Shown here: piece after piece, positions 53,817-63,472 of the stretch
Position numbering within the stretch: the stretch's first letter is position 1
Layout of the letters: every line of letters starts with the position of its first letter
Source: Sphingomonadaceae bacterium PASS1
GTDB taxonomy: Bacteria; Pseudomonadota; Alphaproteobacteria; Sphingomonadales; Sphingomonadaceae
Assembly: GCA_002255985.1 (NCBI GenBank)
Contig: NKIR01000002.1
Coordinates: 124,001-188,000, forward strand
Reading direction: 5' to 3'
Length of the DNA: 64,000 nucleotides
Notes under the pieces: generated by a model
Told to the model about the DNA's origin: nothing
Databases searched by the model: none
The model's input: the letters and a program-made list of their open reading frames with translations, nothing else
Program-made: the position numbers and the translations under genes

Positions 53817-54769
53817 CGCGCGCCTGCATTGATCCGATGAAGCGTCGCGAGCGCAGCGGCAAGCGCAGAATCGATGTCGTCATCTTGCACGGCTAATGTT
53901 GGCATAGCGTCCAAAACGGGACGGCGCGCTGGACGAAATTCGGCAACTGCTGCGTCATGTCCTGTGGCCGCCGGTGTAACCGACCCCGAAACTGCAGGGC
54001 TGGGTTCGTCGCAACCGTTGGCCTCAGCCGACAAGTCTGCAGCAACGGCTTCAAGCTCAGTCAGCTTCTGGCGGCGAAACGCAACAGCGGCTTCTAATTG
54101 CGCGACCATCTCCGCGATGGTGGGCTGCAAGTCGACAGCAAAAGATGAAGCCAAAGGCGTGGGGCTTGAAGGCTGTGTAGATTCGGGCTCTAGTTCCAAG
54201 ATGACTGCTTCACGGTCCACCGCTTCCGGCGCTGCTTCAACGCGCTGTTCTGACTCCTGTGGCGCTTGCGGTTCGAACAAATACTCTTCGGAAAGTTCAA
54301 GCGTAGGTAAATCTTGTGAGGCAACGAGCAGCCGCCGCGCGGGAGCGTCAGGGTGGACGTCAGCAATACGCAACCTCGGCAAATCGCTAAGCTCTCGAAT
54401 ATCATCGGCCCCTTTGTTCCATGGCATGCGTGCGCGTGAGGTATCGGCCATATTGCCTCCCGTCTGCGCTGCTGCGCCCCCCATACCGACGTCGTTCGTG
54501 TTAGGACGGGCCACAACGCTTTCGGCGCGCAACAGGAGATAGGACAACACGGCCAGTGTCATTGCACCTGTTGCAAATGCTATCAATGCGCGCGCGGTAT
54601 CGCCTAACGGCGCCCTAGCGGAAGGTATAAGCTCGGTTAGTCCCGACGACCCCGCGACACCCTCAAACAGCGTAACAGGCAAAAACATGGTCGTCACAGC
54701 TGCCAAAGCTGCGCCAGCCATCGCCATTGCAAGCGCACCTGTCTGGCTATTGGGTAGAATACTACGCAT
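53813..54769 (-). CDS. Two-helix membrane protein with acidic C-terminal region
   Basis: A protein of 318 residues. Helices at about 11-36 (TGALAMAMAGAALAAVTTMFL) and 58-80 (ARALIAFATGAMTLAVLSYLL) flank a short periplasmic loop. The remaining 230 residues are acidic, Pro/Glu/Ala-rich, with a coiled-coil-like stretch near 212-245 (VAQLEAAVAFRRQKLTELEA). No family is recognised. It lies 26 bases upstream of the convergent SOS-box operon stop region and 26 bases downstream of the glycosyltransferase; its relation to exopolysaccharide synthesis is unproven. Confidence 0.7.
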   Translation of the reverse strand: MRSILPNSQTGALAMAMAGAALAAVTTMFLPVTLFEGVAGSSGLTELIPSARAPLGDTARALIAFATGAMTLAVLSYLLLRAESVVARPNTNDVGMGGAAAQTGGNMADTSRARMPWNKGADDIRELSDLPRLRIADVHPDAPARRLLVASQDLPTLELSEEYLFEPQAPQESEQRVEAAPEAVDREAVILELEPESTQPSSPTPLASSFAVDLQPTIAEMVAQLEAAVAFRRQKLTELEAVAADLSAEANGCDEPSPAVSGSVTPAATGHDAAVAEFRPARRPVLDAMPTLAVQDDDIDSALAAALATLHRINAGAR

Positions 54770-54795
54770 TGTTAGTCCTGCTTTTAAGCCAAGCC

Positions 54796-56019
54796 TCAGG
54801 CGGCTTTAGCGGTTCCATTATGCAGTAACAGCGAATGGTAAACAGGATCGTAACGATAAATATTGGTTTGCCAGCTGCGTTCTGTCTCCACAAAGTGCCG
54901 CGCCCTTTGCCGCATTGCATCCCATTGGTTGCGGTTGGCGAGCAGCGAATCGAGCGACGCGGCAATTGCTACGGGATCGTCCGCGGCAAATAACGTGCCG
55001 GTGTCACCGTGTCGGATCAACTCCTTATGACCGCCAACATCGGACGCCGCCACCAATCGACCCTGTGCCATCGCCTCCATTGGCTTGAGCGGCGTGACAA
55101 GTTCGGTCAGGCGCATGCGCTTTCGTGGGTAGGCCAAAATGTCGACAAGGCTGTAATAGCGTTCCACTTCGTCATGCGAAACCCGGCCGACAAAGTGAAT
55201 ACGGTGCGCTGCGGCCGAAGCTTTGGCTTGCGCGCGCAGGGCGTCCTCCATCGGGCCACCGCCGACCAGCAAAAGATGGGCGTTTGTTTCCATGAGTTGC
55301 ATTGCGCTGATGAGGTCGTCCAGTCCCTCATAATCATAAAAACTGCCGATATATCCAATGACGTCGACGCCGTTCAGATCCAGACCGCTGACCAAATCCG
55401 GATCTGCTGCCGATGGCGTGCCGAACATATCCATGTCCACGCCATTGGGTGACACGGTTATTTTGGACACCGAAACCCCGCGGCCCATAAGGTCCTGTTT
55501 TAAGCCTTCGCAGATCACCGCAATGGCGTCTGCGTTGCGCACGACATGGTTTTCCAAGCCGCGGGTTAGATGGTAACGAAGCGAGCCCTCGCTGCCCGTG
55601 CCATTGCCAACGGCGGCATCTTCCCAAAAGGCGCGTATTTCATAAACCAGCGGAACGCCCAGTTTCCGAGAAGCACGCAGCGCGGCCATCCCATTGAGGG
55701 CGGGCGAATGTGCATGCAAAATATCGAACGGCCAGCGCGCATGTAATGCAACAATAGCATCCGCCAAGGCTAACACTTCTTGCCATTCGCGCAGCGGACT
55801 CGGTGATGTAATATCCGCAACTGTCCGATGGAAACGAAGCCCCTCGACAAGCTGGGATAATGCGTCGGGCTTTTGTCCATGTTGATACTGGCGGACGCCG
55901 GTTATGCCCGCGACGTCCCAGCCAGCGACCTGCTGTGCCTTCAATATGGCACGGGTGCGGAACGTGTATCCGCTGTGCAAAGGAAGGCTATGGTCAAGAA
56001 CGTGGAGAATGCGCGACAT
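54796..56019 (-). CDS. Glycosyltransferase, exosortase A-associated type
   Basis: A protein of 407 residues of GT-B fold, family 4 type. The N-terminus ILHVLDHSLPLHSGYTFRTRAIL is the start typical of exosortase-A-system glycosyltransferases. The donor-binding part has VIGYIGSFYDYEGLDDL and DILAYPRKRMRLTELVTPLKPMEAMAQGRLV near 340 (the E-X7-E region). It adds a sugar to the lipid-linked repeat unit of the exopolysaccharide. The small protein and Wzy-like ligase diverge from it. Confidence 0.85.
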   Translation of the reverse strand: MSRILHVLDHSLPLHSGYTFRTRAILKAQQVAGWDVAGITGVRQYQHGQKPDALSQLVEGLRFHRTVADITSPSPLREWQEVLALADAIVALHARWPFDILHAHSPALNGMAALRASRKLGVPLVYEIRAFWEDAAVGNGTGSEGSLRYHLTRGLENHVVRNADAIAVICEGLKQDLMGRGVSVSKITVSPNGVDMDMFGTPSAADPDLVSGLDLNGVDVIGYIGSFYDYEGLDDLISAMQLMETNAHLLLVGGGPMEDALRAQAKASAAAHRIHFVGRVSHDEVERYYSLVDILAYPRKRMRLTELVTPLKPMEAMAQGRLVAASDVGGHKELIRHGDTGTLFAADDPVAIAASLDSLLANRNQWDAMRQRARHFVETERSWQTNIYRYDPVYHSLLLHNGTAKAA

Positions 56020-56106
56020 AGCGGATTATTATGACGAAAAAGGATTAACGCGACGTCAACCGGTGCAGCGTATAGACGCTATAGCAACTATATCTGGGCA
56101 ACCCGT

Positions 56107-56286
56107 GTGATCGACAATTTCTCCATATTATTGAGCCACGCCCTGTTGGCAGTGGCGATATGGATTCTGATGAACCGGGCTGATCTGGACGCCGAAGACC
56201 CGCCCGCGCCGGATCAAGAACCCACTGGTTTTGGCCGCAGAACCAAGCGTGCGCAATCCAATAAGGCGAGACCGGACGATGCGTGA
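56107..56286 (+). CDS. Small membrane protein in the exosortase A region (59 residues)
   Basis: A GTG at 56107 begins 59 codons ending in TGA at 56284-56286, overlapping the ATG of the O-glycosylation ligase (ATGCGTGA). One membrane helix (SHALLAVAIWILMNRADLD) is followed by a polar, basic tail (EPTGFGRRTKRAQSNKARP). Codon-position pattern and the tight overlap support it as real. It may be an accessory of the ligase, as small membrane proteins occur at this spot in exosortase clusters. The ribosome binding site is weak, so another start is possible. Confidence 0.6.
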   Translation: MIDNFSILLSHALLAVAIWILMNRADLDAEDPPAPDQEPTGFGRRTKRAQSNKARPDDA

Positions 56287-57643
56287 TCTGGTCTTCGTCG
56301 GGTATATCGCCCTTATCATGCTGATGGCGTTTAAGCGGCCGTTTCTGTTTACGTTGGTCTATGCCTATGTCGACATCGTATCGCCGCAACGGCTGAGCTA
56401 TTTCCTGCTCAACTCAATTCCCTTGTCGCTGATATTGTTCGCATTGGCGTTTTTGGGCTTCATGATCAGCGATGATAAAAAGGATGTGCGGGTGTCACCG
56501 CGCTGGTTCCTGCTCATTCTGCTGCTGGGCTACTGTGGCTACACCACGACGGTCGCGGCCGAACCCGTGGCCGCGTTCGAAAAATGGAACTGGGTCTGGA
56601 AGGCGCTGGTTTTCGCTTCGTTTATGCCGCTGACCTTGCGTACCAAATTGCGGATTGAGGCCACTATCCTGACAATGGTTCTATGCGCGTCCGCACTGAT
56701 CGTGACGGGCGGAATTAAAACCGCAGCCGGTGGCGGCGGATATGGGACACTGGTCATCCTGATGGATGACAATAGCGGTTTGTTCGAAGGCAGCATTATT
56801 TCGTGCGTTGCCATCACCATCATTCCTTTAATCCTGTGGCTGGCAAAGCACGGCACCGTGTTTAAACCAGACTGGAAAGTGCGGGTGTATGCAGCTGCGC
56901 TGATTTTTGCATGCCTCCTGATCCCGGTAGGGACTCAAGCCAGAACCGGCATCGTGTGCATCGCGGTATTGGGGATAGTTTTGTTACGTTACACCCGTCA
57001 TCCTATGCTATACGTTGCGGCCGTGGCGGCGATAGGATTGGTTGCACTCCCGTTCCTGCCCTCCAGCTTCACCCAGCGCGCGGAAACAATAAAAAATTAC
57101 AAGGCTGACGAATCCGCATCGACGCGTTTGGCCGTTTGGGCCTGGACATGGGAATATGTGAAAGAACATCCGATGGGTGGCGGCTTTGACGTTTATCGGC
57201 AAAACCGCATTCGATATGAAATCACAAATGCGGGAAAGCCCGGTGAGGCACGCGCATCCGATGTCAAAGAGATCGTCGATGAAGGCCGCGCTTTTCACTC
57301 AAGCTATTTCGAAATGCTTGGAGAGCAAGGCTTCCCCGGCCTCATCATGTGGCTGATTATCCATCTTGGCGGGCTGTGGAGAATGGAAGCGATTTCACGC
57401 ATTTATCGGAAACGCGACAATCCGAAAGAAGCGTGGGTGGCACCGTTAGCGACAGCATTACAAAACAGCCAGATTATATATCTTGTCGGATCGCTGTTTG
57501 TAGGGATTGCTTTCCAAACCTTCTTCTACATGCTGATCGCGGTACAGATAGGTTTCGACACATATTTGACGCGGCGACGCAAGGAAGCGGCTTGGCGCCC
57601 GATAATAAGCCAGCCTAAGCAAAGCGAATATTCCGCCGGCTAA
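56279..57643 (+). CDS. Putative O-glycosylation ligase, exosortase A-associated (Wzy-like)
   Basis: A protein of 454 residues from the ATG at 56279, with about ten to eleven membrane helices. The start MRDLVFVGYIALIMLMAFKR matches the exosortase-A-associated O-antigen ligase/polymerase family. A large periplasmic loop with the conserved RLAVWAWTWEYVKEHPMGGG and RAFHSSYFEMLGEQG is the active region of Wzy/WaaL-type enzymes. It should polymerise or transfer glycan units at the periplasmic face. Neither exosortase nor prsK/prsR genes are present in the window, so the rest of the cluster must be elsewhere. Confidence 0.85.
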   Translation: MRDLVFVGYIALIMLMAFKRPFLFTLVYAYVDIVSPQRLSYFLLNSIPLSLILFALAFLGFMISDDKKDVRVSPRWFLLILLLGYCGYTTTVAAEPVAAFEKWNWVWKALVFASFMPLTLRTKLRIEATILTMVLCASALIVTGGIKTAAGGGGYGTLVILMDDNSGLFEGSIISCVAITIIPLILWLAKHGTVFKPDWKVRVYAAALIFACLLIPVGTQARTGIVCIAVLGIVLLRYTRHPMLYVAAVAAIGLVALPFLPSSFTQRAETIKNYKADESASTRLAVWAWTWEYVKEHPMGGGFDVYRQNRIRYEITNAGKPGEARASDVKEIVDEGRAFHSSYFEMLGEQGFPGLIMWLIIHLGGLWRMEAISRIYRKRDNPKEAWVAPLATALQNSQIIYLVGSLFVGIAFQTFFYMLIAVQIGFDTYLTRRRKEAAWRPIISQPKQSEYSAG

Positions 57644-57715
57644 CCCCCGCTCGTTTTCAACGGCACAGCGCGCGGGAAGGTTGTTAAGCGGCGCATTCGA
57701 CCTTACACATGAAAT

Positions 57716-58876
57716 ATGACAGCAAAATCCGTTCCGGTAATCCAGCGCATTCAACCAGACGCGGTAATTCCACGCATCCAATATTATTGGGACGCGACAG
57801 CGACGTGGGTGCAAGGCAATGTCTTTGAACTGGGTATTGCAGTTGGCGCCGCGATTATCGTTTTCCTCGCACTCAGCTGGTTGAAACGGATTGCGTCCAA
57901 AATTGCGCGTGAAAGCGAACATCGCGCGCATGTGAAATCAATCGTCGCCCGCACATTGGCGCGCACCAGCAAATTTTTCCGGGTCATGGTGTCGATTGAA
58001 CTGGTGAACCAGATTGCCAATGCTCCGGCAGCGCTTACCGATGCCATCGATATTTTATCCACCATCGCGATCGTTGTGCAGGTGGCGATATGGCTGCGCG
58101 AAATCATATTGGGCATGATTGAGCGGCGCGCTGGTGAAGGACTGCACGAGCACGAGACGCTTCAAAGTGCGATGGTCTTAATCCGGCTGCTCGTCAGCTT
58201 TGTTTTGTTCGCTGTCGCGGCAATCGTCATTCTCGACAATCTCGGCGTTAACGTCACTGGCCTTGTTGCTGGTCTTGGCGTTGGCGGCATTGCTATTGGC
58301 CTGGCCGCCCAAGGGATATTCTCCGATCTGTTTGCAGCTATATCCATCATTTTTGATAAGCCATTCCGCCGCGGCGACACCGTGTCGTATGACAACACCA
58401 TTGCCAGAGTCGAAGTCATCGGCATGAAAAGCACAAGGCTGCGTGCGCTGACGGGTGAAGAGAAGATAATCTCGAACAGCAAGTTGCTCGAGAAGGAAAT
58501 TACCAACAACACGCTGACGCTCTATCGCCGGGTCACCTTCGTCCTGACACTTGTGTACCAAACGCCGCCTGCCCTTGCGAAACGGATTCCGGAAATCTTA
58601 CGCGAAGTCGTGGAAAGCAACGGCGCGCAATTTATCCGCGCTGGGTTCAACAACTTTGCCGCAAGCTCGCTCGATTTCCATCTCGTCTTCGACATAGAAA
58701 GTGACGATGTAGAGGTTATGTTTCAGGCGCGGCATGATATCGGTATTGCCATCATCGACCGGTTTTCCCGTGAAGGCATTTCGTTTGCCTATCCCACACA
58801 AACGACATTCACCGCAGCCCCCGATGGCCATATGGTCATGCCCTATGCGCCGCCTGCTCCTGCGCCTAAAGCCTGA
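57716..58876 (+). CDS. MscS-type mechanosensitive ion channel
   Basis: A protein of 386 residues. Three helices near 40-60, 110-140 and 160-200 precede the pore-lining helix NVTGLVAGLGVGGIAIGLAAQGIFSDLFAAI near 178-208. The beta domain of MscS follows, with FDKPFRRGDTVSYD and IISNSKLLEKEI. The C-terminus ends APPAPAPKA. It opens under membrane tension to release solutes. Longer and with an extra N-terminal helix compared with E. coli MscS. Confidence 0.9.
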   Translation: MTAKSVPVIQRIQPDAVIPRIQYYWDATATWVQGNVFELGIAVGAAIIVFLALSWLKRIASKIARESEHRAHVKSIVARTLARTSKFFRVMVSIELVNQIANAPAALTDAIDILSTIAIVVQVAIWLREIILGMIERRAGEGLHEHETLQSAMVLIRLLVSFVLFAVAAIVILDNLGVNVTGLVAGLGVGGIAIGLAAQGIFSDLFAAISIIFDKPFRRGDTVSYDNTIARVEVIGMKSTRLRALTGEEKIISNSKLLEKEITNNTLTLYRRVTFVLTLVYQTPPALAKRIPEILREVVESNGAQFIRAGFNNFAASSLDFHLVFDIESDDVEVMFQARHDIGIAIIDRFSREGISFAYPTQTTFTAAPDGHMVMPYAPPAPAPKA

Positions 58877-58992
58877 TTCGCGGATGCTGGGTTGCTGGGG
58901 CCCGAGCTTGCCGTAACGGCAAATCGCCGGGGCTTGTATTGGACGTTCGAAACCGCCACGGTGCAGCCAAATAGTTTGCAGGAGAGACACCC

Positions 58993-59451
58993 ATGACCAC
59001 TATCACGCCAGCCGAATTTGCCACGAAGGTCGGCGAAAAAATCGGCACTTCTGAATGGATTTTGGTTGATCAGGACATGATCAACAAATTTGCAGATGCA
59101 ACCGGTGACCATCAGTTCATCCATATCAATGAAGAAATAGCCAAGATGACACCATTCGGTGGCACCATTGCGCATGGATTTTTGACCCTGTCGCTCTTTC
59201 CCGTACTCAGCGCGAAGTCCGATTGCCCCAAGATCGAAGGCGTCAAGATGGGCGTCAATTATGGTGGCAACAAAACGCGTTTCCTCGCCCCTGTCCGTTC
59301 GGGCAAGCGGGTGCGCGGACATTTCAAACTTCTGGAACTCGTTGAAAAGCGCCCTGGCCAATGGCAGCAGACGCTTGAGTTCACGGTCGAGATTGAGGGT
59401 GAAGACAAACCAGCACTTCAGGCTGAATGGATCAGCCAGTTTTTCGTATAA
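58993..59451 (+). CDS. MaoC-family enoyl-CoA hydratase-like protein
   Basis: A protein of 152 residues with the hot-dog fold hydratase signature: INKFADATGDHQFIHINEE (aspartate and histidine of hydratase 2) near residue 37 and FGGTIAHGFLTLSL near 56. GNKTRFLAPVRSGKRVRGHF is the conserved strand region. It hydrates trans-2-enoyl-CoA in beta-oxidation or PHA metabolism. AGGAGAG precedes the start, and a thiolase follows after 24 bases, so the two probably act in sequence. Confidence 0.88.
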   Translation: MTTITPAEFATKVGEKIGTSEWILVDQDMINKFADATGDHQFIHINEEIAKMTPFGGTIAHGFLTLSLFPVLSAKSDCPKIEGVKMGVNYGGNKTRFLAPVRSGKRVRGHFKLLELVEKRPGQWQQTLEFTVEIEGEDKPALQAEWISQFFV

Positions 59452-59475
59452 TTTTTAATTCAAGGAACCATTACC

Positions 59476-60654
59476 ATGCGTGACGCAGTAATCGTATCAA
59501 CCGCCCGTACCGCCATCGGCAAAGCCTATCGCGGTGGATTTAACGCAACGCTCGGGCCAACGCTCGGCAGCTATTCGTTGAAGGCCGCCGTTGAGCGCGC
59601 TGGCATTGAAGGCGGCGAAATTGATGACGTCCTTTGGGGCTCCGCGCTTCAGCAAGGTACGCAGGGCGGCAACCTTGCACGTCAGGTTGCATTGCGCGCT
59701 GGCCTGCCGATTTCTGTTTCGGGCATGACCATGGATCGCCAATGTTCATCGGGCCTGATGTCCATCGCAACTGCGGCAAAGCAGATCATCGTCGACAATG
59801 TCGACGTGATGGCAGCTGGTGGTCAGGAGTCCATCTCGCTGGTGCAAACCAAGGAAATGCGCGTTCAGGCCGACCCTGAATTGGTTGCCCTGCACAATTC
59901 GATTTACATGCCGATGCTTCAAACCGCTGAAGTCGTCGCCAAGCGCTACAACATCAGCCGCGATGCGATGGACGAATATGCCCTGCAATCACAGCAGCGC
60001 ACCGCCGCTGGTCAGGCAGCCGGTTATTTCGATGCTGAAATCGTTCCTGTGACCACGATGATGAATGTCGTGAACAAGGAAACGGGCGAAGTCAGCCAGA
60101 AAGAAGTCACCATTGCCAAGGACGAAGGCAATCGCGCCGATACGCAGCTCGCAGGTTTGCAATCGCTTCAGCCAGTGCTTGGTCCAGACATGACCATTAC
60201 TGCCGGTAACGCCAGCCAGTTGTCCGACGGTTCTTCCGCATCCATCTTGATGGAAGCCAAGGTTGCGGAGAAAAAGGGCATGAACCCGCTTGGCCGTTAT
60301 GTCGGCATGGCCGTTGCAGGCACAGAGCCAGACGAAATGGGCATTGGCCCTGTGTTCGCAATTCCAAAATTGCTTCAGCGTTTTGGCCTTAAGATGGACG
60401 ACATCGGCATCTGGGAATTGAACGAAGCATTTGCTGTTCAAGTTCTGTACTGCCGCGACAAGCTTGGCATTCCAAACGAGTTGCTGAACGTCAATGGCGG
60501 TTCGATCTCAATCGGTCACCCATATGGCATGACGGGCGCACGTTGCACCGGCCATGCGTTGATCGAAGGCAAGCGTCGCGGTGCGAAATATGGCGTCGTC
60601 ACGATGTGCGTTGGCGGCGGCATGGGCGCAGCCGGCCTTTTTGAAATCTTCTAA
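59476..60654 (+). CDS. Acetyl-CoA C-acyltransferase (thiolase)
   Basis: A protein of 392 residues. The nucleophilic cysteine is in [17 protein letters not shown] near residue 90, the catalytic histidine in [17 protein letters not shown] near 349 and the second cysteine in [18 protein letters not shown] at the end. It cleaves 3-ketoacyl-CoA with CoA or runs the reverse condensation. Co-transcription with the MaoC-like hydratase and the downstream monooxygenase-like gene suggests acyl-CoA catabolism or PHA precursor supply. Confidence 0.95.
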   Translation: MRDAVIVSTARTAIGKAYRGGFNATLGPTLGSYSLKAAVERAGIEGGEIDDVLWGSALQQGTQGGNLARQVALRAGLPISVSGMTMDRQCSSGLMSIATAAKQIIVDNVDVMAAGGQESISLVQTKEMRVQADPELVALHNSIYMPMLQTAEVVAKRYNISRDAMDEYALQSQQRTAAGQAAGYFDAEIVPVTTMMNVVNKETGEVSQKEVTIAKDEGNRADTQLAGLQSLQPVLGPDMTITAGNASQLSDGSSASILMEAKVAEKKGMNPLGRYVGMAVAGTEPDEMGIGPVFAIPKLLQRFGLKMDDIGIWELNEAFAVQVLYCRDKLGIPNELLNVNGGSISIGHPYGMTGARCTGHALIEGKRRGAKYGVVTMCVGGGMGAAGLFEIF

Positions 60655-60674
60655 AAACGAAACGGAGCAGCCGC

Positions 60675-60968
60675 ATGTCAGCTATTGGTGTCATCGCAAC
60701 TTTAACCGTCGCTGACGGCAAAAACGAAGCCTTTGAGGATGTGTTTGGGGAGCTTGTGGCCGCCGTTCGGGCCAATGAACCGGGGAACGTATTTTATACG
60801 TTGACCCGGTCACGGTCGAACCCTCAGGTCTACAAAGTGCTTGAACGATATGTTAGTCAGGACGCCATGAATATTCATGGCAGCAGCGACTATTTCAAAG
60901 CGGCTGGTCTAAAGCTTGCGCCCTGTCTCGCGGGTGCACCTGAACTCGAATATCTTGACGCACTGTAA
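60675..60968 (+). CDS. ABM-domain protein (putative quinol monooxygenase-like)
   Basis: A protein of 97 residues with the dimeric ferredoxin-like fold: IGVIATLTVADGKNEAFEDVF, ANEPGNVFYTLTRSRSNPQVYKVLERY and HGSSDYFKAAG. These match the antibiotic biosynthesis monooxygenase/YgiN group. The substrate is unknown. CGGAGCAG precedes the ATG 20 bases after the thiolase stop. Confidence 0.86.
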   Translation: MSAIGVIATLTVADGKNEAFEDVFGELVAAVRANEPGNVFYTLTRSRSNPQVYKVLERYVSQDAMNIHGSSDYFKAAGLKLAPCLAGAPELEYLDAL

Positions 60969-61064
60969 GGGCGCGGCCCGGGATTAAGTCCCATAAGACC
61001 GGGGCTGGCGCTGATAGGCGTAGATCCAACGCAGGACGACAAGACCACAGCTGCGGATGTCCGC

Positions 61065-62060
61065 CTATTGGTCGTGCTGTGCCTCGCTTATCAACCCATT
61101 CGAGAATATAAACCCATCCGGACGGTCGCCTGACAGCAATGCAGGCCCGTCCAAGTCGACCCATTGCACACTCTGCGCCAACACAAAGGCGGGCCGAATA
61201 CCAAAGCTGGTCGACAACATGCAGCCAACCATGCTTTGCAGGCCAGCGTCCTGCGCCGCCGTAAGCAGCGATATACCCTCGGTAAGGCCGCCTGCTTTGT
61301 CCAATTTGATGTTCACACCCTGATATAGCCCCACCAGCCGCGCAACGTCCTGCGCGGCGTGGCAGCTTTCATCGGCAAAAATGGGCAGCGGCACACTGAT
61401 ATCTGCAAGCGCAGCATCATTACCGGCCGGCAACGGTTGTTCGATCAGCGCGACACCCAGATTCTTAAGTTCCGCAGCCTCGGCCACTATATCAATCGCT
61501 CCCCAGCTTTCATTGGCATCGACAATGATATCCGCTTTTGGAGCGCCCGAACGGACAGCCGTAACACGGTCTCGGTCCGCTTCGCCATTTATCTTCAGCT
61601 TTAGCAGGCTATATCCATTTTGCGCCGCAGCCCGTGCATCGGCCTGCATCGTCTCTGGCGCACCCAATGATATGGTGAATGCTGTTCTCAGTGGCGCCGA
61701 AGACGATTTCATGCCCAAAAGTTCCGACAGTGGCACGCCCGCTTGCTTGGCTTCCAAGTCCCACAAGGCGCAATCCAGCGCGTTGCGGGCGGCACCGGCC
61801 GATAGCGCGGACTGGGCTATGCCTCGTGCATCACGCGGGGTTGTGTCGCGCAGCTGCGGGATGACACGCTCAACCTGCCCCAGGCATTTTTCGGCGGTTT
61901 CGCCGCGATAATAGATGGCAGTTCCCTCGCCATAGCCAATATGTTTGCCATCACTGACTGCGACCACCAGCAGGTCGACAATTTCCTTTGCACCGCGCGC
62001 GATAATAAACTGCCCATCGACGGGCCAGCGTTCAACATTGGCAGTGATGTGCAATGTCAT
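61065..62060 (-). CDS. L-Ala-D/L-Glu-type dipeptide epimerase (enolase superfamily)
   Basis: A protein of 331 residues. The KxK motif is in GYSLLKLKINGEADRDR near residue 157, metal ligands in DIIVDANESWGAIDI near 184, VALIEQPLPAGNDAAL near 210 and PIFADESCHAAQD near 236, and the second catalytic lysine in GVNIKLDKAGGLTEG near 260. The family epimerises dipeptides from peptidoglycan turnover. It fits the other cell-wall turnover genes in the window (pgeF and VanX-like), although they are not adjacent. Confidence 0.88.
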   Translation of the reverse strand: MTLHITANVERWPVDGQFIIARGAKEIVDLLVVAVSDGKHIGYGEGTAIYYRGETAEKCLGQVERVIPQLRDTTPRDARGIAQSALSAGAARNALDCALWDLEAKQAGVPLSELLGMKSSSAPLRTAFTISLGAPETMQADARAAAQNGYSLLKLKINGEADRDRVTAVRSGAPKADIIVDANESWGAIDIVAEAAELKNLGVALIEQPLPAGNDAALADISVPLPIFADESCHAAQDVARLVGLYQGVNIKLDKAGGLTEGISLLTAAQDAGLQSMVGCMLSTSFGIRPAFVLAQSVQWVDLDGPALLSGDRPDGFIFSNGLISEAQHDQ

Positions 62061-62084
62061 AAATGCGACATGGTACCAATGGCC

Positions 62085-63320
62085 CTAGCCATTGTGGCTG
62101 ACAATCCAGTCTTCCACGACAGGTGCAATTTTCTCGCGCCATTTACTGCCGTTGAAGATGCCATAATGACCAACTTCTGGCGCCATATGATATTTTTTGA
62201 GCGCATCAGGCAAAGCGGTCGCAATGTTGAGCGCCGCCTTGGTTTGCCCAAGGCCGCTGATGTCGTCCCGTTCACCTTCAATGGCCAGCAGGCCGATGTC
62301 CGTAATCGCACCGGGATCAACAAGCTTACCGCGATAGTTGAATTCCCCCTTGGGCAACAAATGACGCTGGAATACGGTATCTACCGTCTGCAGATAGAAT
62401 TCAGCCGTCATGTCGCAGACGGAGCGATATTCGTCGTAAAATTCTTTGTGCCGATCCGCGCTTTCGCCGTCGCCTTTGACGAGGTCGGAGAACATCGACC
62501 AATGGCTGACCATATGGTTGCCCAGATTCATCGACATAAAGCCCGAAAGCTGCAGAAAACCGGGATATACCCGACGTCCCGACCCTTTGTAATAAGGCGG
62601 GACGGTCGCAATGACATTTTGTACGAACCATTCATGCGGGCGGCGTGTGGCGTGATCGTTTACCGCCGTCGGCGCTTCGCGGGTGTCGATTGGACCGCCC
62701 ATCATCGTCAAGGTGCGTGGCCGCATCGGATGCTCCTTCGCGCTCATCACCGCTGCAGCGGCATAAGCCGGAACTGAAGGCTGACACACCGCCAACATAT
62801 GGGCGCCGCGTCCGCCGGCATCGGGGCCGATGAATTCAAGCCATTCGATGAGATAATCGATGTAGGTTTCAAGATCAAAGCCGCCACCCGTCAACGGCAC
62901 ATCGCGCGCATCTTTCCAGTCGGTGATATAGACATCATGCGTTGGAATCATACGTTCCACCGTGCCGCGCAACAGCGTTGCAAAATGGCCGGACATCGGC
63001 GCGCAAATGAGCAATGTGGGCTTCGCACTGCTGCCTTCATATACGAACCGCTTCAGTTGCCCAAAGGGCTTGCGCGCCATATTCTCTTCTTGAACCGGCA
63101 ACGTCTTGCCATCGACAGTAACATTATCCAATCCGAATGCTGGCTTTCCGCGTGGCAAAACCGAATGCGCAAACACGTCTAATGCCGAAGCCGCGATGGG
63201 TGCAAGACCGCCCACACTAAATGGCCCGGTGAAATTCTTAAGCACATCTGCCTGCGCCTGTGCAATTTTTCCCGCACCTGCTAACCAGCTCCGTTGAATA
63301 TCATAACCCGTATAAAGCAT
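62085..63320 (-). CDS. phaZ: Intracellular polyhydroxyalkanoate depolymerase
   Basis: A protein of 411 residues started at the ATG at 63320, with AAGGA upstream; a TTG at 63326 is alternative. The N-terminus MLYTGYDIQRSW and the block LICAPMSGHFATLLRGTVER are typical of the family. The lipase-like nucleophile region is AVCQPSVPAYAAAAVM near residue 177 (cysteine/serine-type box), and the end carries APEVGHYGIFNGSKWRE with the catalytic histidine. It mobilises stored PHA granules in the cytoplasm and is divergent from an ABC exporter gene. Confidence 0.9.
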   Translation of the reverse strand: MLYTGYDIQRSWLAGAGKIAQAQADVLKNFTGPFSVGGLAPIAASALDVFAHSVLPRGKPAFGLDNVTVDGKTLPVQEENMARKPFGQLKRFVYEGSSAKPTLLICAPMSGHFATLLRGTVERMIPTHDVYITDWKDARDVPLTGGGFDLETYIDYLIEWLEFIGPDAGGRGAHMLAVCQPSVPAYAAAAVMSAKEHPMRPRTLTMMGGPIDTREAPTAVNDHATRRPHEWFVQNVIATVPPYYKGSGRRVYPGFLQLSGFMSMNLGNHMVSHWSMFSDLVKGDGESADRHKEFYDEYRSVCDMTAEFYLQTVDTVFQRHLLPKGEFNYRGKLVDPGAITDIGLLAIEGERDDISGLGQTKAALNIATALPDALKKYHMAPEVGHYGIFNGSKWREKIAPVVEDWIVSHNG

Positions 63321-63472
63321 GGTCAATCCTTAGATTTCCGTCTGTCAGCCCAGAAAAATAGGGCGTTCTCATAGAAGTCATAAGCATTTATTGTGCATTG
63401 CACCATAGAAAAAGGCATCGGCATCATCTGTCGCGCATTGTTCCCGCGTCGGCGCACTGCTAGGCGGGCGAA

